Source of the DNA: Acanthamoeba sp. SK_2022b
Lineage: Eukaryota; Discosea; Longamoebia; Acanthamoebidae
Assembly: GCA_027943245.1 (NCBI GenBank)
Contig: JANDJZ010000445.1
Location: forward strand, 1 to 34,431
Direction: 5' to 3'
Length of the DNA stretch: 34,431 bases
Shown here: positions 20,978-30,879 of the stretch, one piece after another
Position numbering within the stretch: the first letter of the stretch is position 1
Layout: every line of letters begins with the position of its first letter
Notes under the pieces: generated by a model
What the model saw: only the letters and a program-made list of their open reading frames with translations
Told to the model about the DNA's origin: nothing
Databases searched by the model: none
Made by a program: the position numbers and the translations under genes

Positions 20978-21599
20978 ACTCTAGTGACTACACAGTGCTT
21001 CATGTGGTGTTACAGTCCAGAGTTAGCGTACCTGCAGGTCGTTGTCCATTTTGTGCGAGCTCTCCATCTGCCGCATACACACTTTCTCTTTTTCCTTTTG
21101 TTCTTTTCTCATCGCTTGGCCGCCATGTCTCCAACTAAGAAGGAGGTTTTAGGCGGACTGCACGTTTTTGCTGTTTTTCACTGTTTTTTTCACTGTTTTC
21201 TTTTCCATTTTTTGCTGTTGGTCACTGGTTTTGGTTGCTGGTGCAGTGGTTGCTCTTGGTAATTGTTGGTTGTCCCCTTTTCTTTTCAACCTCATTTTTT
21301 TTGACACCTTGAAGATGGACACAACTATGCGCCAGGGGTACCTGGATATGAAGTTCAAGAATTGCTGCTCCAATTCAGCTGAACCCCACCTCTGGACAAC
21401 AAAGCTGCAGAGAAAGAAGGAAGGGAAGTTTCCCTACCAGGCATGTTTTTTTGCTGTGGCACTCCTCCCACCCCAACCAAAACAAAAAAACGGCAAAGGG
21501 TCATGCAATGGGCACAAAAAAACTGCAAAAAACAGAGAAGAGCAAATGATTGGAGCCACACCCACTTTTCATTTCTTTCTAATGCAGATTGGCCCATCA
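20978..21599. other. T-rich and A-rich segment with a possible short spliced gene
   Basis: A good start context (GCCGCCATG at 21125) opens a seven-codon exon, followed by a T-rich stretch with TTTTTCACTG repeats, an open block at 21315-21441 (including GYLDMKFKNCCSN and LQRKKEGKFPYQ), an A-rich stretch with AAAAAAACTGC, and a last block to TGA at 21639. This could be a small spliced gene or part of a decayed mobile element. I recognise no domain. Confidence 0.3.
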
Positions 21600-22520
21600 A
21601 ACTCCTTGTGCATGTGCCTTAAGGTCAAGCTCCTTGTTTGAAGATACACAATTGGCATTGAGTGGATGGGCGAAAACTGGTCAACCCTAACCATACAGCC
21701 TTGAGCAGCTGAGTCATGCTGGCAGGCATTGTGGGAAACTTGTCACCAACATTCATATTGAAGAAGCATGTTCCCACAGATCAGAGAAAAATTACAGATT
21801 GTTTACAAACACAAATTTAGCTTCTCTAAGGGCAGAGGGTTGTGTGGCATGCAGAAGGACAATGGTTCATTCTAGTTGAAAAATCTGTCTCCAAAGTAGA
21901 GGCAAGAAGTGTGCTGTTTTGTTACCAGAACCGAATTCACAATCATGACACCAACCACATGAAATTCCTGCAGTGTAGTTACCCACCCATCATTACTCTC
22001 CCCAAGGCTACCAATCACTCCAGTGTCGAAAAGTGGGCTTTGTGCAAGCATGCGCAAGAAGAGGAGTGATAGGATGCAAGATGCTTTGTGTCTGTCAGCT
22101 TGATTAGGATGGTGCCTGAGAAAAGATTACCTCTCACTCTCTCATCAGAGTGCTCTGTGGCTCACCTGCATACTCCAAAAGCAGGAGTGGCAGCACAGCT
22201 TCCTCCACTACCTTCTCTTCTTCTATTTCCTAAAACTCAGCTGGTATCCAGCCTAAAATCAGCCAACATCTGAAACTGTAGAAATGTGCTGTGTGGGAGG
22301 ATCCTCCAGCTTGATTAAGTATGGTGGAGGAGGAAGTGTAAATGTTAATAAGCAATGGATGGCCATGTATGTTGAGCACTGACTGGTTGAACAAGCAATT
22401 TACCTTGCCAGTACTGAAACTGCTCTGTCTGTGTTTGAGGCACCATACCACACCAAATTGCATTCAGGTACCAAACCAACAGGCAGCAGTTTTCATGAAT
22501 TATACCTCACACATTGCAAT
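21600..22520. other. CpG-depleted block A
   Basis: By eye only about four CG dinucleotides occur in 920 nt of middling GC content, whereas TG and CA are very common. No convincing gene is present. It abuts the second tRNA-Ile, which keeps its own CpGs. This pattern is expected from long cytosine methylation and deamination, usually of a repeat. Confidence 0.7.
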
Positions 22521-22526
22521 TAACCA

Positions 22527-22599
22527 GGCCGGTTAGCTTAGTTGGTAGAGCGTGGTGCTAATAACGCCAAGGTCGTGGGTTCGATCCCCACACTGGCCA
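22527..22599 (+). tRNA. tRNA-Ile (anticodon AAU), second copy
   Basis: Identical over 73 nt to the tRNA at 19924-19996, including the preceding CCA/GCA-G context and the downstream GCTTCTGTTTTG with its TTTT terminator. After that the flanks diverge, although CTCTGTACGA and ACAGGTGG recur at similar spacing. Confidence 0.96.
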
Positions 22600-22666
22600 G
22601 CTTCTGTTTTGGACGCCATTAACATCTGTGTCAAGCGCTACAAAGCGGAGCTCTGTACGACGAACA

Positions 22667-22715
22667 GGTGGTGCTAAAAACGCCAAGGTTGTGGGTTCTA
22701 TCCCCATACTGGCCA
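22667..22715 (+). pseudogene. 3' fragment of a tRNA-Ile gene
   Basis: GGTGGTGCTAAAAACGCC and the following bases match the anticodon arm to acceptor 3' end of the tRNA-Ile, with changes in the anticodon loop (AAT to AAA), the T stem and T loop (TTCGATC to TTCTATC). The 5' acceptor strand and D arm are absent, so it cannot fold as a tRNA. Confidence 0.88.
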
Positions 22716-22816
22716 GGCTTTTCCTTTTTTTTTTTTTGTTTTCTTGAAACGCCAGGTGCGCCAGATTAGTCATCAGCTTGAAATTTCGAGCTAAAACAGA
22801 AAACTCAGTGACTGTT

Positions 22817-22920
22817 TGGTCGTAATCATCGAATTCCAGAAAACTGGTGTAGATTTTGGTCGTAATCATGGAATTCCTAACCCAAAAGGAAGGACCTGAG
22901 GAATTCTATGATTACAACCA
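22817..22920. repeat. Two direct and one inverted copy of a 20-nt motif
   Basis: GGTCGTAATCATNGAATTCC occurs directly at 22818-22837 and 22858-22877 (40-nt period) and, with two changes, as the reverse complement at 22899-22920. The last two form a hairpin with a loop of about 20 nt. It stands at the left edge of CpG-poor block B and may be the terminus of a decayed element. Confidence 0.8.
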
Positions 22921-23975
22921 TGGAGTTTTTGAGTTCCACTCTAACTATTTTTGTGTGATTTTCTTTTTAGGCCAACTGAAATAACTGTTGGATGGCCAAG
23001 AAAGAAAGTCATGGACATGGACACAGACATGGACATGAATAAATAAGGACAGGGGGATGTAGTGCACTTGTGGCTTGCTTTGTGTGAGAGGGGTGCTCAA
23101 TACACATATTGGGGATAATGAGGGTATTTAAAAGTATTGCATGCAGAGGGAGCAAGAGTTTGAAGTGGTGTGGCAGGTTTTATGGGCTTCATTCACCTGG
23201 TATGGCTCATGTGCCAGGTGAGAAGGCTCAAAACAGGATCCAGTAGCTTTGTGACAGAGATGGGAGGTGGGCAAAGCTGAGGAGCTCCACTCACCACACA
23301 AGACAGGAAGCATGACCTGGTGGAGGTACTGCTTGATTTGCAGACCTCCACAAGTCAAGCTGACATGGGCACAGGGCAGATGGCCAATCTGGAGGAGAAG
23401 GCATGGATGGATGTGAGGGCTGGCAGTAAGGTGGAGTGGTGTGTGAACAATGATGTCAAGCAGGTGGCCATCAAGGATGTTGAGCAGATGCTGCTGCATG
23501 TAGGCTGAAGAAAAGAGGAGCTTGTGTTGGTCTGGAGGCAAGGCTGCCAGGCATTGGCGCTCCTCAGCACAGTCAGCAGCCTCAGAATGTGGACCATTGT
23601 GGCAGGGTTGGTGTGGTTGTTTGGCAATGGTGGCAGTAAGTGGCAGGATGATGTGGTTGAGGTCAGATGCATGTGCTGGGTGGTCAGCAGGAGCTGGTGA
23701 CACTGCTGGTGGAGGTGGCAGTGGTGGTGGGGGGATGTGGTGGTTGTTGGGGTGGTGGGTATTGGTCAGGAGGATTATGTTGCTTGGTGGGCACAAGATC
23801 CACTTTAGGAGACCAAAGTCACAGACATGAACAAGTAGCCTAATGTCACAGTCACAGCAACACAGAAAAGAAAGTCACAGTCATCAAAGAAAAGGACAGG
23901 CACACAGCCCCACAGAGCTGTGGTCAAAAAGACACAGCATGATCAATAAAAAAGGGTGGCCCCTTAACATTACGT
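22921..23975. other. CpG-depleted block B
   Basis: From 23041 to 23970 I can find only two CG dinucleotides although the sequence is about half G+C. The plus strand is rich in TGG and GTGG; on the minus strand this leaves a 222-codon open frame (23128-23796) that is rich in Pro, His and Leu and shows no domain. It ends against the decayed tRNA-Gln copy. A methylated and mutated repeat is the likeliest reading. Confidence 0.72.
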
Positions 23976-23989
23976 CAACACAAAATGCG

Positions 23990-24059
23990 GCACCTCATGG
24001 TGTAGTTGGCAGCATTTTGGTTTCTGTACCTGGGACCAGTTCAAATCTGGGTGGGGCGA
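23990..24059 (+). pseudogene. Decayed tRNA-Gln copy
   Basis: It matches the tRNA-Gln at 20069-20140 through most of its length, but has lost one base in the anticodon arm (CTGGTACC to CTGTACC) and two C of the T stem, and carries changes in the anticodon stem. It cannot form a regular cloverleaf. Confidence 0.88.
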
Positions 24060-24353
24060 TATCCTTTTTGCGATGTGTTTCCTTCCATCTACTCTCTCCA
24101 AGCTATACTAATCTGGATTTTCTAGCTTCATAAAAGGTTTCTCGTATGACTTTTCATCTGCGTAATTACTGCAATCTCGTGACCTCAACGCGAGATTAAG
24201 ATCATGTACAGTAAATGGTAAGTGAAATCGGCGTTGTCCGATTGGTACACTGTTAATTAATAAAATAACAAACGAACCGCCGCGCGCTGGGTCGTGTTCG
24301 TGGGTACAGAAAAATAAATAAAAGACGAAACTGCTCTTGTGGCCAGGTGCACT

Positions 24354-25625
24354 TCAAGGGGCGAAGTTCTTTTCGTAAACCCTGCGTGTGTGTGTGCGAG
24401 AGAAAGAGAGAGAGAGAGAGAGAAGTCAATCACCAAAGCTTCACCTGTGCTGAGAGGTTCTTGAAGAGGGCTGCACGTACCCCCAGATGTGCTCAGCACA
24501 CTGCGCGAAGCACCCAAAGTCATACTGTGTGAGCTTGGCCAAGCGATGGGGCCACACAGGCGTCATCTTGAGCATGCGCCTCGCTGAGGCGAGAGCTGCA
24601 GCAGCCACGATGGATGGGCGATAATGAACAAAATTGGAGTCTGTATTGGAGCACGGTTAGACTGAGACAACGCTGGAGGTGGGAGGAGCGTGCGGTACCG
24701 TGCAGACAGACGTCTACGAAGAATTCAGCATACTCCCGCTGGTAGCGCTCGACCCAGGCCTGCTTGTGGGCGGGGATGGTGCTGTTGTTGACAAACTCTT
24801 CGAGGGGCTGTACAACGAGGGCGCCCCCGCCTTCGTAGAGGTCCAGGAAGTGCCGTGGGGTAAGGACGATGAGGTTCCAATCCAGCAGATCGAGAAGAAG
24901 GCTCTCCATCTTCACGATCAGCTGTGGAGAGTAACCGTCCTGGCAGCAGCGGTTGAGATCATATACCGAGGGCACTTGACCGTCGTTCTCCTCCATCTTG
25001 GCTGGAGTAGCGTGCATTTAGAGATTCAGATTAACCATAGATAAGCAAAGGTGTGGAAGAACAGGACAACAGGGCTGGGGCACGGGCATATACCAGCGGT
25101 AAGGATGCAAGCGGTGGCCATGAGCTGAAGGCGTGTTGGTTTGATGTATTGGTCCACGCCCAGCTTCGTAACGGCAGCGTCAAGGAAGGCCACGGCGATG
25201 TGGATGGTTACCGGCACCAAGTGCAGGACGGACTCGCTGGTCTGCAACATCCATTCAACGAGAACGCTGCGGCGCTTGATGTACTCCTCGTTGAAGGCCT
25301 TGGGCGGCATCGCACGCTCTTTGGCCATCATCTCAGCTCGCATTTCCTTCAGATCTTCGGTGCCCACGTCGTCCGCGCTGAAGCCGAGCAGCTTGGGCAA
25401 GTACGTGTGTCGCGAATGCTCCACGCCGCAGGTGTTCTTTGAGTTGTGTTGGTGCTGGCGTCGCTCCGTTGAGCTCTTCGCTTCCGATCCGTACGAATAC
25501 ACAGGCGCTGCAGGGCCGCCCTGGCTTCCCATGTTCTCGTCCTCACTCAAGTAGTCACCGTCATCATCGCAAGCTGGAGAACGAGGCCATTGTATGCTTT
25601 GAACTGTGGAGCTTGCCGTTGACAT
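24354..25625 (-). CDS. Cyclin
   Basis: Four exons (25094-25625, 24699-25001, 24445-24640, 24354-24381) give 352 residues. The cyclin box is complete: KRRSVLVEWMLQTSESVLHL, TIHIAVAFLDAAV, LQLMATACILTAAKMEEND (helix 3 and its A-A-K-x-E-E signature) and the second fold with HYRPSIVAAAALASARRML. The Lys of AAKMEE and the Glu expected for CDK contact are present. The short core and EENDGQVPSVYDLNRCC are closest in feel to cyclin J, but the subtype is not proven. The N-terminal 80 residues are acidic and Ser-rich; no clear destruction box was seen. The last exon is short and ends VYEKNFAP, like the C-terminal end of other cyclins; if its intron, which holds a GA/CT repeat, is not removed the protein ends at 24441 instead. 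Confidence 0.88.
24401..24423. repeat. (GA)n tract in the last cyclin intron
   Basis: About eleven GA units preceded by (TG)n. On the minus (sense) strand it is a CT tract followed by CACACACACGCAG, the acceptor of the last cyclin exon. Confidence 0.8.
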
Positions 25626-26673
25626 CGATTGTTGGTACGCAAAATTAGGCTGCAAATCAAAAAATTAGCCAAAATCGATGCAGGCAGGCGAAAAACACGA
25701 CTCGCATTAAACAAATTCGAAGCCGGCCCGTACGTGCACCGAGGATTGTGCGGTGTGGCGTGGGCAGTGAACGAGGAAAAGCAACGTGTGAGCTTAAGAA
25801 GAGACTCGGACAAGGAACGGCGGGTGTGTGTAGGTGTGATGGGTGAGTTCTCTCGGCCGTGAGGCTTCGTGCGGTGTGTTGGCGCGAGTCTGTGTGGACG
25901 GTGAATTGCCTCAGAGGGGTGCGCCCGTATTTCTGCAGGCCGGTGCGTACCGGGGGGCAACTAACCAGGCTGGGGTGTATTAGGTGGAGTCCCAGGCTGT
26001 TCCACCTTTTCGCTTTTCGCTCCTGTTCTGCCACCAGGCGGTGGTAGGACCGGTTGCGCTCGCGTGTTTATAAGGAGCGTACACCAGACCTCCCAGATGC
26101 GCCCGGCCAAATATTTTCGGTGTTGCGGTACTTTTCGTTTCTCTGCGGACGTTGATCGGGCATTCAGAGGCAGCTTTGCATTTATTTTGGCCCAAATTAT
26201 GAAAACAGAACGAAAGCAACCTGCTGGTCTGGGCAACATACGACCCGCTGGTGATCGACACCAGGAGAGGTAAAGCAGCAGAGCCGCTACTGTGGCGAGG
26301 CCGCGACGACGGGCGGACTCAGCACAAGCAGCACGTGGGGCTGCACACTCCGCGAGGCCCGGTACCGATAATTTGTGTGTCGACGCCAATACCTGGGCGT
26401 GGAGCATGACCCCGGAGATAAGCATCAGCGTATATTGCGGGTGCGCAGGAGAGAAGGCGACACGCGCGAGAATCATGTTCGCTGCCTGCCCTTTGCCACG
26501 GGTCGACTGGTCCCTCACTCAGTACCCTGTGTTCATTCACATGCTCAGCATTTCTAAGCGTTTCTTGTCTCCAATTTAGCACTACCCGCACGTTTTGGGC
26601 TGACCGGCTCTCCTCTTTCAAACTCAAAGCCGCTTCCGTCGTAGCAGAGTCACACCCCACCTAGATAGAGAAT
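25626..26673. other. 1-kb region without a supported gene
   Basis: It holds the promoters of the cyclin (minus) and of the small gene at 26674 (plus). A minus-strand frame at 25961-26518 stays open for 185 codons, but it has uneven composition, no known domain and no convincing splice pattern. A TTTATAAGG sequence lies near 26067. The rest shows nothing I can name. Confidence 0.35.
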
Positions 26674-26916
26674 ATGAGCGAGCAGGAGACCAAAGCGCCT
26701 GTTGCCACAAGACCTGTATTAAAGCCCAAGCCCAAGCCTTCTAGGGGAGGTGGTCATCCTCGAGCGGTGGATCAGCTCATCGGGGCCGCAGGGAAATCTG
26801 CCCTACCAGGCCAACCAGTCACCAACACCGAGTTTGCTGATGGTGTAAGCAGAAACGGGACAGTGCGAGGCTTTCCTGGGCCAGCTTCGCGCCCGTCATC
26901 CTTCTCCGAAGAGTAG
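26674..26916 (+). CDS. Small unknown protein, 80 residues
   Basis: A single uninterrupted frame from ATG to TAG. The protein is rich in Lys, Pro and Gly near its start (KPKPKPSRGGGHPRAVDQL), lacks long hydrophobic stretches, and ends SRPSSFSEE. It looks disordered and cytosolic. The start context is AATATGAGC. I do not recognise it, and since most genes here have introns an intronless frame this short could be spurious; the even codon use and clean ends favour a gene. Confidence 0.5.
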   Translation: MSEQETKAPVATRPVLKPKPKPSRGGGHPRAVDQLIGAAGKSALPGQPVTNTEFADGVSRNGTVRGFPGPASRPSSFSEE

Positions 26917-27569
26917 GCCCCCTGTAGGTTTGTTGTTTGATTTATGGGACCCACCGTCATCTTCGCGTTCTCCGTACCTCATATTCTAGCAGCGTGCGCT
27001 GAATCCTTTATAGTAACACTCACCTCCCCGCGCATTATGATTATACTGTAAACTTATTCCTCTTAATTGTGGTTAAAAACATCTCAACATCTTGTTTGCC
27101 CAAGAGGTGCAGCGCGAAGCGGTGTCGAGTTTTTTCGGTCGATAAAAGGAATGCAAAACGCGTTATCGCCTCGCGCAGACTTTGGTCTTTTTCGAGCGTG
27201 GGAGTCTGCAGACAGCTGACCTCCGCAAGTGGCGTACGAACTACGACCTCTACCAGAGGTTGCGAGGGCTCAACAAGAAGCCCTTTTCCATTGAGAAGGT
27301 GCGTGAGAAGGCATGCGACTGTTACCGTCGATACCCACCCCAACTCCGAACTTGCCTCAGAAGCGCCGACGATGACCGGTACCATCACGGATAAGGAGGG
27401 GAAGCGATGCCGACTTCTCGTTTCGCTCCTGACTGGCAACCTCACCTGCAATAAAGCGACAGTCATCTTTGCAAGAGTGAAGCGAATCGCCAACCTGTTA
27501 CAACACGTTGGTGGAGGAGTCCAATAATCGAGGACACCAAGAAGAGCCATTTGCTTCAGGCTTGCTGAT
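26917..27569. other. Unresolved region with open frames on both strands
   Basis: A 152-codon plus frame (27069-27527) and a 206-codon minus frame (27041-27661) overlap here. The plus strand also has a sensible-looking block, ERGSLQTADLRKWRTNYDLY with a GTGCGTGAG donor after it, and a second, TDKEGKRCRLLVSLLTGN. No acceptor links them convincingly. This may be a decayed or missed plus-strand gene. Confidence 0.3.
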
Positions 27570-30398
27570 TTACATAGTTTGATGGGCACGAACAATTGTG
27601 CGTTGCGGATCATGTTCCCCCTCCGCTGGCCCAAGAAGCATCGTGAGGTCGGCAAAACCATCCGTGAAGAGTACGTGAAAGGTAGTCACCTCTTCTGATT
27701 TGGGGAAGAGGGACTCGGCTGCTGACGGAAGGGAAGCAGTAGAGGGCACGAAGTTGAGTAGAATCGTCTGCTGCGCTCCCAACGCTCGTCCATAGTTGAG
27801 TGCCTGCCTCGCTGCTTTGGTGAGACCGTGAGCGGTCGTGAGGTTGACCTTGACCTCAACAACGACCTTTGTAGAGTTGACCAGCAGGAGATCGATACGA
27901 CGGCGGCCGAGCTTCTTCCTGTCTTTGGCCTCGGGAAGGACCTTGTAGGTGGTGGAGCCAACCAGTTCGCGCAAGACCGAGTAGAGCTCCGCCTGCAAGA
28001 CATATTCGGAAGGGCACGTTGAACGATTCCGCACGTAGTTGGAGCAGAGAATCTCTTGATCGAGCAAGGGCAGGGTTTGTTCCAGCAGAGCCTCCATGCG
28101 CAAGTGCCCATCGACGAGAATAGAAGCCGATGGGCGGCGGCTGATATCCTTTTTCGGATACACGTGTTGAAGGACCATATCTCTGATGACAGGAGCAGTC
28201 CACTCAACCCAATTGTCCGCAGTGGGCCGTTCGAGCAGACCCAGATCGATGAGTTGATCTAGCTGCTCTCGCTTATCGACAAGCTCGGACGCTAGTCGAT
28301 GGATATATGAGAAAACAGCCAGAAGTTGGCGTTAGGATAAATTGAGTTGACCCATTCTTCATTGTAAAGGTCGTTGTACGCACTCTCCAGCAGAAACGGG
28401 TCCTCTCGTTGAAGCAGGTCGATCATGAACAAACGCAATTTCTCATTGCTTGTGAGCTGGGCGAGAGGCGTGTGATACTCAGCATAATCGAGCAGTACTC
28501 TTGGGAGCTTCACCGCTCGTTTCAGCCAGCGCGCTAAAGTGATCTGCAAACGGTGTTTGAATTCAATTAGCAGAGAGCACAGAAAAAGCGCGCGCACGTT
28601 TCACACACCTGTTGCGTATCTTTGTTTTCAAGTACAGACAGTTCCCACCCACACCGAGAGAGCAGCCCAAGATGTCTGATTTCCATGGAAAGGGATAACA
28701 ACAACAACAACAACATCAGGAAAATTAGTGATGTTTTGGGCATCGAACACATCCCTCCGGGGTGGTGGTAGAGGGGGAGGCGAGAATGACCTGCGTGTGC
28801 GACTTAAAATGTCGGCAAATATAGAGTCTTCGATCGTAACTTGGCGTGACAGCGCGTGTCGAGCGTACTTGCGCAATGGCTTCATGCACAGCTCCCGGGA
28901 AGGCTGAGGAATGGCCACCACTTGATTTATGTTAAACGGCGAGACCGATCGTTTCCCTTGCTCGGCTTCCTGTAATAATTCGAGATGAGCAAAATATCGA
29001 AAGAGAGGAGAAAAAGGAATTGGGTTGGAGTAGGTTGGAAAGTGCCTTTCTCTATCGACCACATCACAGAGAGGGTGTGGAGGAGTAGTCTTACCCTTGT
29101 TAAATGAAGGATATTGTAGGTCCCGAAGCCAAGCATTGCGTGAAGGCGAAATCCTGTATCGGCCGGCTCGTTCACCAGCATCCTAATGGCCCCCAAGAAT
29201 GCTGCCCGAACCGTGTCGTTGCAGTAGCGGAGTGTTTGGAACTCGTCACAAAGCAACACCACCCTTGCGCCATGCACCTGTGAAACGCATTAACATACTG
29301 AGCATGGCAATGTAGCCTTTCATTCATACGTGCACGACTCCTCGGTCCCACAACAAATAAAAATAAATAATTAAAAAAAATGAATAGAACATACCTGTTG
29401 GTGTATTCGTCTAATGGCACTGATGAAGCCTTGCTGATCAGAAAACGGGTCCAACCACTCAGCGGAAGATTTCAGAGAGCCCGAAACGTAGACCCAGAAC
29501 TCCTTCTCGTCCATGCGCATTGCAGCATCCGCCAGGTAGAACCTGTACGGGGGGGGGGGGGATGAATGAATCACTGTGCTTGATCACGCAAGCAAGAAAG
29601 AAACTCGAACCTTAGTACCACATACGGAACCTCTGGTTGCAGTAATGCAAGACGCCTGCCCACCGCAATCAAGTGCGTCGTTTTTGAAGAGCGGTAATGT
29701 CCATGGATGAGGTAGAGTCCGCCTTGACAAGCAAATTTGACGCAACCCTCAAGTAAGAGATGCTTCAAAGGGACGTGGTAGTTCGCTTCTGTGACAGGTT
29801 GGCTTGTCGACCAGCTCAGGCCTGATAAATTCATCGAAGTCTCGAGCGCGAACCTTGGTGGTTGGCGTGCCCTGCCTAAGTTCAAGAACATACTGGCGCT
29901 AGGCGAGGGTCCTAAAGAGAACACATACACGCATGTAAATGTGATGGTGGGAGAGCCAAGGAAATACGAAACGGTTCAACTTGAAAGGGGGTAGGAACCC
30001 CGAACCGGTAACAGTTGGCTGCTGCTGTGGTGGCGTCCCACTGCGCGAGGTCTCTCAGGATGCTCTGTATTGTGAACAAGTACAAAGAGTCCTGATCTGA
30101 GTACAAGGCAAGAAAAGAGGAGACGTTGTTGTGCGTTATATGTACCTGCTGGTTGTGGCGCCTTTAGGCGTTGAACAGCATTGAACAAACTGATTGCCAC
30201 AGCTCTGCCTGCCGCTGCATTATCATCAATGGGCCCAACGATAACGACAAAGTCTTGCTTTTCGAGCCCTGCCAGTTGTTCGCCGCGGAGAGGAAATGAC
30301 GAAGCATGATCCGCATAATCGTTCTCAAAAAACCACAGTTTAATCTCTTCTCGCGTCCACGCTTCCAGGGGCTTGTTTGTCGTTGTATGGGTGGACAT
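27570..30398 (-). CDS. SAM-domain, P-loop NTPase and PD-(D/E)XK nuclease protein (Crinkler-type effector-like)
   Basis: Nine exons (30146-30398, 29968-30096, 29611-29911, 29395-29542, 29095-29277, 28791-28969, 28609-28675, 28384-28543, 27570-28291) join in phase to 713 residues. Residues 8-75 form a SAM domain (LEAWTREEIKLWFFENDYAD, then PLRGEQLAGLEKQDF). Residues 198-206 (GHYRSSKTT) are a Walker A with Ser in place of the usual Gly before Lys; RVVLLCDEF (288-289 Asp-Glu) is the Walker B. The C-terminal 130 residues carry Glu575, RRRIDLLLV (Asp607), VVVEVKVN (Glu619, Lys621) and Gln636 in ARQALNYG: a PD-(D/E)XK nuclease core with all catalytic residues. NTPase plus PD-(D/E)XK is the layout of Crinkler-type effectors in eukaryotes; here a SAM domain replaces their usual header. 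No signal peptide is seen, so it probably acts inside the cell. Substrate and role are unknown. Confidence 0.8.
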
Positions 30399-30879
30399 GT
30401 CGCAAAGGACACTGCTGTGCTTGGAACTTTTCGAGTAAGAAAGAGTACATGGGACACCGCACGAGAGCGAAGTAAAGTAAAAGCATAGTAAAACAAACGA
30501 TAAATAGGAAAAATCAATAGTAAATGGTTAAAACCGGAAAGAGTAATTACAAAATGGAAAGAAATAAGGCAGACGTTTGCTATTTCGTGCTTTACGCAAG
30601 TGAACTTGTTGACTATTTGATTTACTATTCGATTTACTTTAAGTTGACCAAAGATTTACATTGGAGAGTAAAACCTACCTTTCCGAAAAGTTATCTCACC
30701 AAAGACTAGTGTTGGTTCTGAACGCGTTCTTTGGGGGCGTGCGGCAACCCTCAGCGAAGACGAGTGGTAAATTGGGAACTCGTGCAGGTTCGTTCTGGTG
30801 AGTTTGAGCAAACCCATGCAGAATTGGGCGTCAGGACCGGTTTATCTTGAATATTCCGCAATGCGCAACTCGATACAAG
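30399..30879. promoter_or_regulatory. Divergent AT-rich region between the SAM-NTPase-nuclease gene and the DGCR8-like gene
   Basis: 481 nt between divergent start codons. The middle (about 30480-30700) is clearly AT-rich against GC-rich neighbours. It must hold both promoters; no element was recognised. Confidence 0.4.

Noticed and set aside
21125..21641. A hAT-type or other DNA transposase gene in the T-rich segment
   Set aside because: Cys-containing blocks are present, but no BED finger, DDE motif or terminal repeats could be shown.
22558..22869. Minus-strand 103-codon frame containing GIEPTT and SNPRPW
   Set aside because: It is the antisense translation of the tRNA-Ile gene and its fragment, a well-known kind of spurious protein.
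23128..23796. Minus-strand 222-codon Pro/His-rich frame
   Set aside because: It lies wholly in the CpG-depleted block, whose G- and T-rich plus strand has few TCA, TTA or CTA triplets, so stops are rare on the minus strand by composition; no domain is visible.
22667..24059. CRISPR array or other regular repeat-spacer array
   Set aside because: The repeats here are tRNA copies and a three-copy motif with irregular spacing; no array exists and none is expected in a nuclear genome.
25961..26518. Minus-strand 185-codon frame upstream of the cyclin
   Set aside because: I tested it as a spliced gene (including a mitochondrial carrier-type membrane protein) and found no consistent motifs or junctions.
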